64,000 nucleotides of DNA from Aradus depressus (lineage: Eukaryota; Arthropoda; Insecta; Hemiptera; Aradidae), in assembly GCA_963662175.1 (NCBI GenBank), contig OY759217.1, positions 16,432,562-16,496,561 of the forward strand. The letters are read 5' to 3'. The position numbers were made by a program, and so were the translations under genes. The notes under the pieces are model-generated. The model worked only from the letters and a program-made list of their open reading frames with translations. It made no database searches and was not told the origin of the DNA. Shown here piece by piece: positions 1 to 11,000 of this stretch; position 1 is the first letter of the stretch; the number at the start of each line of letters is the position of its first letter.

Positions 1-83
1 AGTCCTATAATATAGGTAAAATAACTATCGATAGTATCGATAGTCCTATAATATCGGTAAAAGAACTATCGATAGTATCGATA
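1..83. repeat. 41-bp direct repeat with TATCGATA-type palindromes
   Basis: AGTCCTATAATAT at 1 recurs at 42. Each copy holds ACTATCGATAGTATCGATA, a self-complementary ATCGAT cluster. Two copies are visible, and the array may extend before the window. Confidence 0.8.
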
Positions 84-267
84 ACTCAGTGAGGTGCCGC
101 TTTCCAATTCCAATATTATATTATGTGATTATTTTATTTTTATTTTTTCATGTACATCTACCTAATTTAAATTAATCTATGTTATGGAGGACGAAAGGGG
201 AATAAAAAGTATCAATCGAATAAGAATAAAATAAAATAATATACAATTTTGAGATTGTATTTTGTTA

Positions 268-575
268 ATTTCCCCAGGTATAGGGGAAGTTATGTCGTCA
301 GTTAGAAATGCAATGATAAGTTTTTACCGGAATTTCATGTTTTCCAACCTGTGTCTTGTGTGTGTGACTGTGAACACGATAACTCCCGATAGATAAAATG
401 TATCCGAATATGAAATTTTATATGTGTTTTCAGAAGCCCATAAGGACGACACCAATTCATTTTCAGCCAAATCGGGCAAAGGGAAGGGGGGATTATGGGG
501 GGAGGTTTAACACGAAAACTCTCATAACTGCCTACGTAATGAATGTATCGACATGCGATTTAGATGAAAATATGG
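268..575 (-). repeat. Inverted-end repeat, reverse partial copy
   Basis: Reads TTCCCCAGGTATAGGGGAAG and TTATG on the +, then a reverse copy of the body: CATTTTCAGCCAAATCG, TGAATGTATCGACATGCGA. Confidence 0.65.
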
Positions 576-1069
576 ATTACCATGAAAATATATACACTAT
601 ATATATATAGTAGTATCCGCATTCTGGGATTGGTGAACACTGATAGTGATGAGTGTGAAAGAATATTTGTTTTGGGATGTCTTGGCAAATCGAGTCTCCA
701 ATTTTTTTTGTAGTTCCCAATTCTGGTCGATGTGCTATCTGTTAGTCCCTGTGTAATGTTTGGTAGTGACGTAATATAATCATTTGACGTGATATCAATT
801 TTTTGAGTGTTGTTTATTTTTTCATGGTAATCCATTGTTAAAAATAAATATGGTAATGAAATAGATTGCCTGGTCTTCCTTATATTATTTACGTGGCTAC
901 AGGTATATGTTTTCATTTTAACGAAGTAAATAAAAACTGAACAAGCTTTTCCTTCCCTGAATATTAATCAGCTAGCTGGCAAAAATGAGTACGACGGTCT
1001 CTGAAGGTGCGTGTCATGAAACCTCCCCACGTATCGTAGGCTGTTCCTGACAATCTGATAACGTCACCT

Positions 1070-1510
1070 GATAAACACCCCCAGCTATACAAAGTATGGG
1101 GGAAGTTATGTAAGTAGTCAGAAATTTGATGGTGAGTTTCACCAGAATTTCATGATCCCTGATTCCAAAAATGAGAAAAAAAAATGCTTGTCTGTATGTA
1201 TCCGATAACTTCTGATAGAATGAATCTATCGACGAAAAATTGTATATGTGTATCCAGAACCTCATAAATTTCAGCCAGATCGGGCAAATGGAAGAGGGTT
1301 GGGGTTAACACAAACACTGCCGACGTAATAACAGTTTTGACACGAAATTTCATTTATAAATTCAAACCATAAACCAAATTCTTCCTTATGGGACATTTAT
1401 TAATTTTCTCGGGGGAAGGGAAGAGGGGTTGAATTTAAAAACCGTAATAACTACCTTTGTAGCGACATATCGACAAGAAATTTTATATGTGGATCCAGGT
1501 CCCAATTATG
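1070..1510 (-). repeat. Inverted-end repeat, reverse copy with two units
   Basis: CCCCCAGCTATACAAAGTAT followed by GGGGGAAGTTATG marks the end. Two degenerate units follow (TTTCAGCCAGATCGGGCAAA; CGACATATCGACAAGAAATT). Confidence 0.6.
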
Positions 1511-1670
1511 TGATGGATGTATCGACGGATAAGTATTTAGAAATCTTTGAATAATAAGACACTTATTTTCAACTAAATCAATGATTAATTCGCATTAGGG
1601 ATGATTCGCTGTCGAATTTTTTTTTAAATTTGCTGTTGGCAGGAATATAATATATATAATTAATTTTTAT

Positions 1671-2336
1671 GCCGAGGAGTGTATTCAAATCATGACCTGA
1701 GGTTAGTATTTAGAGATGCTAACAATAGTTATAATTATTGTTATACCGAGGAGTGTATTCAAATCATGACCTAAGGTTAGTAGTTAAAGACGCTAACAAT
1801 AGCTATAATAATTTTTATGCCGAGGATTGTATTCAAATCATGACCTGAGGTTAGTAGTTAGAGACGCTAACAATAGTTATAATTATTGTTATACCGAGGA
1901 GTGTATTCAAATCATGACCTGATGTTAGTAGTCAGAGACGCTAACAATAGTTATAATTATTTTTATGCCGAGGAGTGTATTCAAATCATGACCTGAGGTT
2001 AGTAGTTAGATACGCTAACAATAGCTATAATAATTTTTATGCCGAGGAGTGTATTCAAATCATGACCTGAGGTTAGTTGGAAGAGACGCTAACAATAGCT
2101 ATAATGATTTTTATGTCGAGGATTGTATTCAAATCATGACCTGAGGTTAGTAGTTAGAGACGCTAACAATAGTTATAATTATTGTTATATCGAGGAGTGT
2201 ATTCAAATCATGACCTGAGGTTAGTAGTTAGATACGCTAACAAAAGCTATAATAATTTTTATGCTGAGGAGTGTATTCAAATCATGACCTGAGGTTAGTA
2301 GTTAAAGACGCTAACAATAGCTATAATAATTTCTAT
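1671..2336. repeat. 74-bp tandem repeat array, nine units
   Basis: The start GCCGAGGAGTGTATTCAAAT recurs at 1671, 1745, 1819, 1893, 1967, 2041, 2115, 2189 and 2263, exactly 74 bases apart each time. Each unit continues with CATGACCTGAGGTTAGTAG, a GCTAACAATAG segment and an AT-rich end. Unit ends come in two versions (TTATAATTATTGTTAT and CTATAATAATTTTTAT) that are mixed along the array. No open frame runs through it. Confidence 0.95.
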
Positions 2337-2339
2337 AGA

Positions 2340-3094
2340 ATGAGTTAAGCCTGGACTAAGACAGCAGCTGGTGGAACTTATCTGGGAGAGACGTAGCCAT
2401 GTCTGAGGCTTGGCTCTTCTTATTTGTTCTTGTTATGTCTGTCGTTTGATCTCCTTCTATTATTGGGGACTGTTTTAATTCCGTCTTCTTCTGTTTCCTT
2501 CTGTTCAGTCTAAGAATAGCAACACTGAATAGTTGTAACAACTCTATTTGTTGTCATCGGAGGTAACCAAACCTGATTGTAACGGTTCAGGATGCTTGTC
2601 AACATTGTAATGTGAAATGCCATTGGGGAAAAATTAAATAAAAAAATATCTGAATGGTCATTACAGGACTTTCTTATAGATCTCTCTATCTGTTCTCCTC
2701 CCACTTCTAAATATTATTTCATACTGAGTATACGAAAGTAATGGGTTGGTGTCACCTGTCTTTTGACGTGGAAATACCGTCAGATTTAAATCGATAATAA
2801 ATACGAGACTAATTATGCGATAACAACGGTTGAGGTCACAATGGATAGAGCATGTCTGTAAGTGTTTGTTGTGCAATGTTTGTTTTGCCTGTGACGTTAT
2901 CGGGCTAGTGTGGGCGCCGGTGGATGATTGTTGCGAATTAGCGTATTATATTTATGTTTAGATAGGACGTTGATTCGGGTGTCATTGTAAAGAGCTTGAG
3001 GAGCACTACTAGGACTCAAAGTGAAACAATAAAAATATTCGCCGAAATATGTGTAAAAATCGGTATTAAATTGAAAATTGCAAAAAAATTAAAG
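2340..3094. other. Unassigned non-coding stretch
   Basis: Three overlapping open frames on the - strand (2356-2876) have no recognisable protein features. I see no gene. Confidence 0.4.
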
Positions 3095-3238
3095 ATGTCT
3101 CTTATGAATCGTAAATATGCGAGGAATTATAAAAAACGCAAATCAGAGGAAAGCTCGCATCAAAAGAAATTTGAAAAACCTAAAAAGTCTAGGGCCGAGC
3201 AAATGCAAGAGCTACGGCAGCATAGAAAAGAAAATTAG
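3095..3238 (+). other. Short basic ORF, possible transposon N-terminal remnant
   Basis: ATG 3095 opens 47 codons: MSLMNRKYARNYKKRKSEES ... KPKKSRAEQMQELRQHRKEN. The end resembles the SxAERMREYRxR-like basic motif that starts several insect transposon-encoded proteins. There is no other support, and it could be chance. Flanks show no domain. Confidence 0.3.
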
Positions 3239-3589
3239 AAATGATTTTATCCCGACGTTTTCATGGAAAATCTACGGCGTGGACCTTGACCACGCCTTAA
3301 TGTTTTTTTTGTTTCATTGTATAGCTTAATGCTGAGAGTGACATTCTTATATCCAGTAATGCCATCATCGCGTAACTTTTGCACAATTATTATACTTTCT
3401 TGTACTATAGTTATAAGAAAGTCAAAAAGTGTGGGCAGTGTGCTTCCCCAGCACAAATTAGTCAGCTATGTTCTCTCCACAAAGAATAGACTCATTGGGC
3501 TAATTATCAATAGTTAGTGGCTTCTGAATCTTCATACTAATTATTCTGAAAATTATTACATCATCCATTCACAGAAAAAACCATCATTA

Positions 3590-3740
3590 CATCGGCAGTT
3601 ATTATGGTTTTTGAGTTGAGTCCCCTCTCCTTATTCTCTACTTCCCTTCGGCCGATTTCGCTGAAAATTAACATGTGTAATCCTTATGGATATTTGAATT
3701 TAAATATAAAATTTCATGTTGATATATATTTTACATTGGT
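3590..3740 (+). repeat. Inverted-end repeat family, single unit
   Basis: ATCGGCAGTTATTATGGTTT then TTCGGCCGATTTCGCTGAAA and AATTTCATGTTGATAT: one unit of the 145-bp type. Confidence 0.55.
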
Positions 3741-3752
3741 AGTTATTTATTA

Positions 3753-4010
3753 GTTACTTATTGTGACATGGGCTTTAACTACAAGGTTATAGTCTTTTAC
3801 CAGAGCGCTCTTTCGTCGCTCTGGTGGACATGACCCCGACTTTACTATGGAAGTCCTAAATTTTGTCTGAGTACCTACCTGACATAGCACAGGCTTAACG
3901 TCCCATCCGAAGGACAGCGTGTTCAAAGTGTTTTCACCTCCCAGATAAAGAAGCTAAGCTCTTGAGCTTTGCAATCGTTGGCTGGCATTCTACCTGTGAG
4001 CTACCGGCGT
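3753..4010 (-). mobile_element. tRNA-headed SINE, diverged copy
   Basis: Reverse-orientation copy. The body hairpin (CCAGAGCGCTCTTTCG on the + strand) and the degenerate head at the 4010 end (TGTGAGCTACCGGCG) are recognisable, with deletions in the middle. Confidence 0.7.
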
Positions 4011-4029
4011 GTTATTATATTATATACAG

Positions 4030-4465
4030 TTTATATTTTGTGTTAAGACACCTCCCCTCCCCCCCCCCCCCCTCCCCTCTCTAATCCTCTACTTCCTTTT
4101 GATCGATTTGGCTGAATATCGATAGGTACATGGCCATAAAACATGAAATTCCGGGTAAAACTCAACATCGACTTTTTGATCATTAACTTCCCCTATACTT
4201 CGTCTATAGCTGTGGAATATATACCTATATATATCATCATGAGACTAATTAACCGATTTGGTTGGAAATTAGGTGTCTTACTCAGGGACATTTAAAGCAT
4301 ACTAAATTTCATATTGATACATCAACAGTCATTAGGTTTTTTTTTAGGTTGTGTCCCTCCTCTGATCCCATCCTTCCATTTTGCCTATTTCTTTGGAAAT
4401 CGTCAGGTGCCGTCCTTATAGGGTCCTGGATCCACATATGTATTAAATGTTGCGACATTACGTAT
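4030..4465 (+). repeat. Inverted-end repeat family, degenerate copies with a poly-C tract
   Basis: Unit landmarks TTGATCGATTTGGCTGAATA and AACTTCCCCTATACTTCG, then a second part with ATTTCATATTGATACATCAA. A run of 14 C's at 4059-4072 sits where other copies have C-rich sequence. Confidence 0.6.
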
Positions 4466-4770
4466 GTTAGTTTACTGCCGTTCCTGAATATATGAAAGTA
4501 ATTTGATGGCGTCATAGGTTTTTTTGATGTGTAAACATCTTAGCTCTCGATAGGGGCTATGTCAGAGCGTAAGTCTCGTTGATGTGCTACGTACTTGTGT
4601 GTGTCAGACAGTTGCGCACACACACAACTACACACTTCCTTATCTGTGATAGCTGTTTTTGAGTATTTGAACGTTCATGTAGTAACAAAGTGTAATATAT
4701 TTCGACTGCATTATCGTGTAATATATTTGGTCATGAATGACTATAAAGGTAAATAATATAATAAAACAGA

Positions 4771-5095
4771 GGGCGCCAGTAGCTCATTGGTATGCGTGTT
4801 TGCCTTCTGAGCTCGAGATCGTGGGTTCGAAACCCGACCTAGGCCCTTAGTTTATTTTATCTGGAAGGTCCTTCGGATGTGACGTTAAGCGATGGTCCCG
4901 AGCCTCTACGATGTCAGGTACTCGTTAAAGACCCCCTACCCTAGGAGAATAAAAATATAGGGTAGGCAAAATTTAGGACTCCCATAGTAGATGTCCACAC
5001 TCATGTCCACCAGAGTGACGAAAGAGCGCTCTGGTATAGGCGATATGACCTCGTAGTTAAAGCCCGGCCAAGAGTCATAAAGCCTAACCTAACCT
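4771..5095 (+). mobile_element. tRNA-headed SINE, near full length
   Basis: The head reads GGGCGCCAGTAGCTCATTGG (box A-like) and GTGGGTTCGAAACCCG (box B), as in a tRNA-derived RNA polymerase III promoter. The body contains ACGATGTCAGGTACTCGTTA and a hairpin CCAGAG...CTCTGG, and the tail is AACCTAACCTAACCT. Ten copies or pieces in this window define the family. Confidence 0.85.
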
Positions 5096-5368
5096 ATAAT
5101 AAAACAACTCTAAAAAACATGATTAGATATAAAATTGTATTTTTACAACATTATTGATCATGTTTACCGTTGTAGTGAATTTAACTAAAATATCAATATT
5201 ACTAACTATAAAATGATCTTTCGGTAAGAAACCTTTAGGTTAAGATGCTTCCATAGCTTAATTTTGTCACAATAAATAAAATTTATGGTAAAAGAAAATA
5301 ATATAGCAGTGTAATTCCAAAAAAATATTAAATATATATTACTTTAGCTATCACAAATAAATATAGTT

Positions 5369-5640
5369 TAGGTTAGGTTTTATGACTCATATCCGGGCTT
5401 TAACTACGAAGTCATATCGCCTACTATCAGAGGGCTCATTCGTCACTCTGGTGGACATGAACCCGACTCTACTGTGGGAGTCCTAAATTTTTATTCACCT
5501 AGGGTAAGGGGTCTTTAACGAGTACCTGACATCGTACAGGCTCGGGACCATCGCTTAACGTCCCATCCGAAGGACGGCATGCTTAAGTTTATTTTATCTC
5601 CCAGATAAAATAAACTAAGGGCCTCGGCCGGGTTCAAACA
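5369..5640 (-). mobile_element. tRNA-headed SINE, 5'-truncated at box B
   Basis: Reverse-orientation copy that starts (on the + strand) with its GGTTAGGTT tail and ends inside box B near 5640 (CGGCCGGGTTCAAAC). The box A half is missing. It faces the copy at 4771-5095 tail to tail. Confidence 0.8.
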
Positions 5641-6382
5641 AATATATAAAAGAAATTGAACAATAAATTTGAAAGTTTAATTCCTCATACTACTTTTCTT
5701 ATTGTAACATTTTAAAACAAATTTTAATGAAAATCAATATACGACAGCAAATTTTTGAAACATCAATTCTCGTGAGTACCGCACCGAGTCACTCACACAT
5801 GTTATTTTTTTGCTTCATTGTATAATGTAATTCTGAGAGTAACATTCCTATAGTGAGTAACGCCAGTATGAAATGAATTTGAAAGAAGGGAGAGTGATCT
5901 GTACAAAAGTAGTTGATATATATATAGTATAAAGGTATGGCCACATTACAAACATTGTCATCATAAATTTACATGAAGCCTTCCTGTAAAATGGAGTTGG
6001 AAAAAATAAAACTAGACTTTGGCAGGAAGTGATTTGTGGGACTGAACCTGGAGTCAGTCAGGGTTTTGTTCTGACACAGGAAACTATTATTCCAGTCGTT
6101 GGTGAAACACTTGCGGAACTTTTTAGAAAGACCTCTATTAGGATAGAAAGAAAGAAGTTGAAACTAGTAATTGCTAGTTGGGGTCGGCAACCTTATTCTC
6201 AGTTATTATGAATTTCTTTGAAAAAAAAAAATGTATTTATCCGTAAAATATATTGATTATTATGGCAGTTATTATAGTTTTTATGTTAAACCTAATCCCG
6301 TCCTTTAGCGCCCTCATTTGGCCAATTCGGCTCAAAATCAAAAGATGACCTTATGAGGTTCTTACTACAGACAGGTCTTTTA

Positions 6383-6610
6383 AGACCATTACTAGGATTA
6401 AAGTCAAAAATATCTTTTGAGAACAAACTTACAATTTACAAGACAATCATACGACTTATATGGACGTTTTAAGTCACCAACAAAGTCCTACACAAAGACC
6501 TCAACATTTTTTATCTCCAAGATATAAATCCAACTCGCTCAGTGCTTATCTTCTCAGTTCCATTCCGAACAACCCTCTGCGCCATCTAAGAAGACACTGG
6601 CCTCGCCATC
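6383..6610 (+). pseudogene. Jockey-type non-LTR retrotransposon, C-terminal RT fragment
   Basis: The + frame from 6383 reads RPLLGLKSKISFENKLTIYK then TIIRLIWTF, which matches the thumb region after the reverse transcriptase of Jockey-like elements (consensus LLGRKSKLSxENKLxxYKxIxxPIWTYG). After a stop and a deletion come VTNKVLHKDLN and, in another frame, NNPLRHLRRHWPRHLL, also typical. The 3' UTR runs to AATTCAATAAAAAA near 6756. Dead and truncated at the 5' side. Confidence 0.75.
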
Positions 6611-6924
6611 TTCTGTGAATTAGACTACCTAAAGGAGTGTCAGCATTGGCTGGCTTCTCCCTTCAATTGTACATTTTATTTTATCTCACGTTCACTTCTC
6701 CCCATTCATTGTGTATTTTGTACGAATTGTAGCATTTAAAAAAATTCAATAAAAAATTAGGTTCTGGATACAGTTTTTCATTTTTATTTTTGGTATTAGA
6801 GGAGCGGAAAACATGAAATTCCTGTGAAAACTGAACATCGAATTTCTGACCGATTTCATATCCTTCCCTATATTACTGGGTTTATGTACTATATTGGGTT
6901 ATGTAAGGTGATTCTGAATTTATG

Positions 6925-7331
6925 ACTTTTCACAGCTATCTTCTCTAAATAATTTTTTTACAATCTAGCAAATATAGACGTTTCGGGAAGAACTATCATC
7001 AGTTTCGCTAATCTATTTGTTGATCTTTATGTAAACATTTTTTTTTTATGTTGATCATAACATTATTCGTGTTAAACCATTAGTTTGGACTTGTCACTTC
7101 TCTCAATGAATATAGGATGATGATAAGGAGGAGTCAGTCTAGTACTAATAGTTTAACATAGAGGTCAACTCGTAAAATATATTTCTGTTAAACTTATGTA
7201 GTATCCAAATTGTTTACATAAAGATCGGCAAATAAACTATATATACTGATGGTTAGAGTTCCTTCAGATAGTTTATATTTGCTAAGTTGTAAAAACCAAA
7301 AATTAAATGGGACAAAATAGCTGTGAAAAGT
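6925..7331. mobile_element. MITE-like element with about 115-bp inverted repeats
   Basis: Left arm 6925-7037 (ACTTTTCACAGCTAT ... GATCTTTATGTAAACA) and right arm 7211-7331 (TGTTTACATAAAGATC ... ATAGCTGTGAAAAGT) pair as imperfect inverted repeats around a loop of about 170 bases. No ORF. Related arms occur at 13060-13180, 13910-14030 and 14690-14815. Confidence 0.75.
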
Positions 7332-7404
7332 ATATTAAAAAGAAAAATGTTTTAATTAATTTCAAAATTCCGGAAAAATTGAAATTGAATTGTTGAAACT
7401 AGAG

Positions 7405-7590
7405 TTCTTCCCCACTCATCCTACTTCCCAGACCTCCCATCGGTGCCGTTAAGAGGGTTTTGAATTTACATATAAATTTTGTGTCGATACATTCATTACA
7501 ACGGCAGTTATTACAGTTTTTATATTAAGTTTCTCCCCTATTCCCCCCTTCCCTTTGACCAATTGGGCTGAAAATCAATAGGAGTGTTTT
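7405..7590 (+). repeat. Inverted-end repeat family, partial
   Basis: TTTTGTGTCGATACATTCAT, CGGCAGTTATTACAGTTTTT and TTTGACCAATTGGGCTGAAA identify one unit. Confidence 0.55.
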
Positions 7591-7885
7591 GGAAAGTTTG
7601 AGTAACGCTCCTAATTCGATTACGGTTAAGCTCCAATTGGCTACAGAAACCACAAACATGTCTATGGAAATGTTCCGTGCTGGTCATCTTTCTCAAGGGC
7701 AAGGCCCTTCAAAACCAAACAAACATTTAATTGAAATTATATTCTAAAATTCTATTGACCCTTCATACTCACTTTTTCAGAACACTGATTTTTCTTAGTG
7801 GCAAACAGTAGTGTGATGAGTGTTTCTGAATAATACAGTTGTACACGTTAGAACCTGTTATAATGTTTTATGTTATCTGTTTTAG

Positions 7886-8032
7886 TACACTGGTCCCATG
7901 GAAGGTGTTCCGTCAAGTCCTGAACGAAGTGCATCCCATCAGCTCTGGGCTGGAGGCGATGGCACTCAAGTCAACCATCGACCTCACCTGCAATGATTAC
8001 ATCTCCAATTTTGAATTCGATGTATTCACCAG
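7886..8032 (+). CDS. Cbl: Cbl exon: EF-hand of the TKB domain
   Basis: The acceptor TTTTAG precedes base 7886 and the donor GTAATT follows 8032, leaving phase 2. The peptide holds the Cbl EF-hand. The loop [14 protein letters not shown] has the Asp, Thr, Asn, Tyr and Glu that bind calcium in human c-Cbl (Asp229, Thr231, Asn233, Tyr235, Glu240 by family alignment). It packs between the four-helix bundle and the SH2 domain. This is the first Cbl exon I can find in the window. Confidence 0.95.
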
Positions 8033-11000
8033 GTAATTTAATTTATACTAATATATATTCTTTTTTACACCACATGGTAATAACGTCCTAAAAATGTATA
8101 CATCCAGATAATTTATGAATTAGATATATGAACAGTATTCGGAAACACATTTAATTATTGATAACAATAGGTAATCATAAAAAATTAATAAACAAATATG
8201 TAATAGAAAATAAATTAGTATATTACATAAATAGTTAAATTAAATATTTAAAACGGCATACCCGATCGATTTCCACCAAACATGGCTAAGAACCATTTCG
8301 CAAATACCAGCTTTTGACACAAGAAAACAGCTTTGAACCTGTTCAGATTACGATAACTACGATGCCACAAACAGACACGCACACTGACAAACAAAGGCTT
8401 CAAACTTATAACACCCCTCCTTTTGCGTCGAGGGTTAAAAAAAACAAGAATAATAAGCATGAGGGTACAGAGCAACAAGATAAAAATTATAAACTTACCT
8501 CACCCACACAGCACAGCGGTTAAAGGACAACTGGCATAGCTCTAAGGGGTGTTATCTTGTTATTCTGTACCCTGATGCTTTAAGAGTTATTTATACTTTT
8601 CATTTACCTGAAGAGAAGAAGAGGAAGACAACTGGTGCGGTGGCGGGACGATCTGGAGAGGTTAGCAGGGAGTCTCTGGCACAGGTTGGCCTGGGACAGG
8701 AGTGAATGGATAAAGACCTATGCCCAAAGATGGGCCTAGTTTCCAATTTGTATAGATGTATATTTATTACTATTATTATTGTGAACCTTAAGGAAGCAAA
8801 TAAAAAGGCTATTATTATACTTTTCATTATTTATATATTTTATTATTCTATCACAGATGAGCCACTGATGATGATGCTGTTGTGTCAAAAACCGGTTCTA
8901 GTCTAAAATAAAACAGTGGGAAGACAATGTCTTTTAGTTCTATGAGACCACTCATATTTCTTTGAGACAATATTAAGGTCTCAAGTGGCCTCATTTTGAG
9001 AATATAATGAAATATTTATTAGAAAGTCAACAAAATTTGTTCTTGGAAAATGACATAAGATAATAATATTTGTCGGTGACTCACCGGCAATATACTTCCC
9101 CAGCTCGAGTTATTCATAATCAACAATAATATTGTATATGTAATACAATATATTGTATTTATAATAACATTCCCTCTAAACCTCCTCTTCAATCATTTTG
9201 GCCAAATATGTGTCTTGGAACCTCTCCTTCCTTGTTAATTTTATGTGATTTTATTTTGAAATTTACTAAGCCAATAGTAGGTATTATTCAGTGGTTTTTA
9301 TCGATTGTTTAGATATGCAAAATTATCATCTGGTTCATAAAAAACGCGATTTTTCGATTTTTTTGACTCATTTTTCAAAAAACATTTTCGGCATGAGAAT
9401 ACAATTTTTTTTTTATCCTTACCATGCTCAATCAATTCAAAATTGATTGAACTTTGATGATATTAACAAATTTCTTTGGGGAATCAATGTTTGACGGGTA
9501 AAAATTCGGGTAAAATTTTATGGATTTAATCGATAATTCTTTAATCTCGTTTTTCAGCTAATTTGTTTTTAATATAAAAATGAATGTTCGTAGAATTCGA
9601 AAAAATTATCGAAAACTTGATTAACATATTTCTATTGTCGATTTTCGACATTTTAAAAAAAATCAACATTTAAATTGTCCTTACCAGTAAATCAGGGATA
9701 ACTTCGTTTGACATATTGTTTTACTCGCTAAAGTAATGAACTCGTCGAACATGAGGAAGTTTTCTTTTGACGAACTCGATTATTCGGTCTTGGAATATAT
9801 GGACGATGGAAGTATCATGCTTTAAATCATCTTAGAGATAATATAAACTTTCATGTTTCAGTTCGTTCTCTTGTTTGTAGTAAACGACGGCAGGATGAAC
9901 AGTGCAACTATTTTTAGTCCAATAGAACCCTTGCACTTGATCTTGGCTGATAAAACTATAATTCTCGCTGAAGTCCATTAAAATTATACAAGCGTCATCT
10001 TCGAGTGATTCTTTGAGCTGCTTAATGTGTTTGAATTGTTCTCTGGTAATGAAAGCATGTGGTATAAGTTTCTGGAAAGCAGAACTTAAATTGTCGAAGA
10101 ACTCAGATTTGGGTAAACAGCGAGTGATGAGTTCGGTCCTATCGGTGCTGACCCACTGTTTGAATTCAATCATGCTATCTTCATCTTCGCTGTCATCTTC
10201 TATCTCTTCTTCAGTATCAGCTCCTGCAGACGATGAACCGATGCCGGAACGTCGATCGAACATATCCTTCAAAATTTCACCAATCCTTTCTTCTGTTGGG
10301 CATGTGGCGCACTCGCGTAGCATACATTTTTCGTACTTCGGATCACACACAAGCAACGATATTACATCTTTTATTGAAAACTTGGAACCGACAGCGTGGA
10401 GTTGTAATTCTACATTCTGGTGAATGGTGCACACACAGATAGAATGAGTGCCTGGAGATCCGGCAAGCACACACCATTTTGGTCGAAGTACACAGAAAGA
10501 AGAAAATCCAATTTCGCTGCATACATTTCTCGCAAATTGAGTAGTAACAACTGCTTTTGTTTGTAGATTTTTTTTAGTCTTTCTTTCCAGGAAGCGTTTT
10601 GGGAATAGCCACTAGTTTCATCGCAAAAAAATGAGGTGACTTTCTGCTTTACTTCCTCTGGCTCTCTACTTCCAATTTTCTTGTCTGAAACAGAATACAC
10701 GCCTTTTTCTTCTCTCAATTTGCAGGCAGCAGCAGCAGCATAACGCGTTATTTCCAAGTAGTCTTGGTACAAGTGTCAGCAGTTGGAGTTTTGTAGCGTA
10801 GTTACAAGATTTGATGGCAATTTTGATCCTTCCCATAATAATATCGTAATGTGACGCCTTCTCCCTGATAACGTCTGATGCAGAACAGTCAATATCTTCT
10901 GTCACGTGGTACGCAGTTTTCAGTTGTTTACACATAATATCCGTCACGGTAGTGAAATCACTCGAAGGAAATGATGAAAAGAAAAGTAAAACAATATGTC

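Noticed and set aside
2356..2876. Three minus-strand open frames
   Set aside because: No recognisable motif, overlapping frames and no splice context. Treated as chance.
10013..10423. Plus-strand open frames of 136 and 69 residues
   Set aside because: Antisense of the transposase-like gene, whose minus-strand reading has the family motifs.
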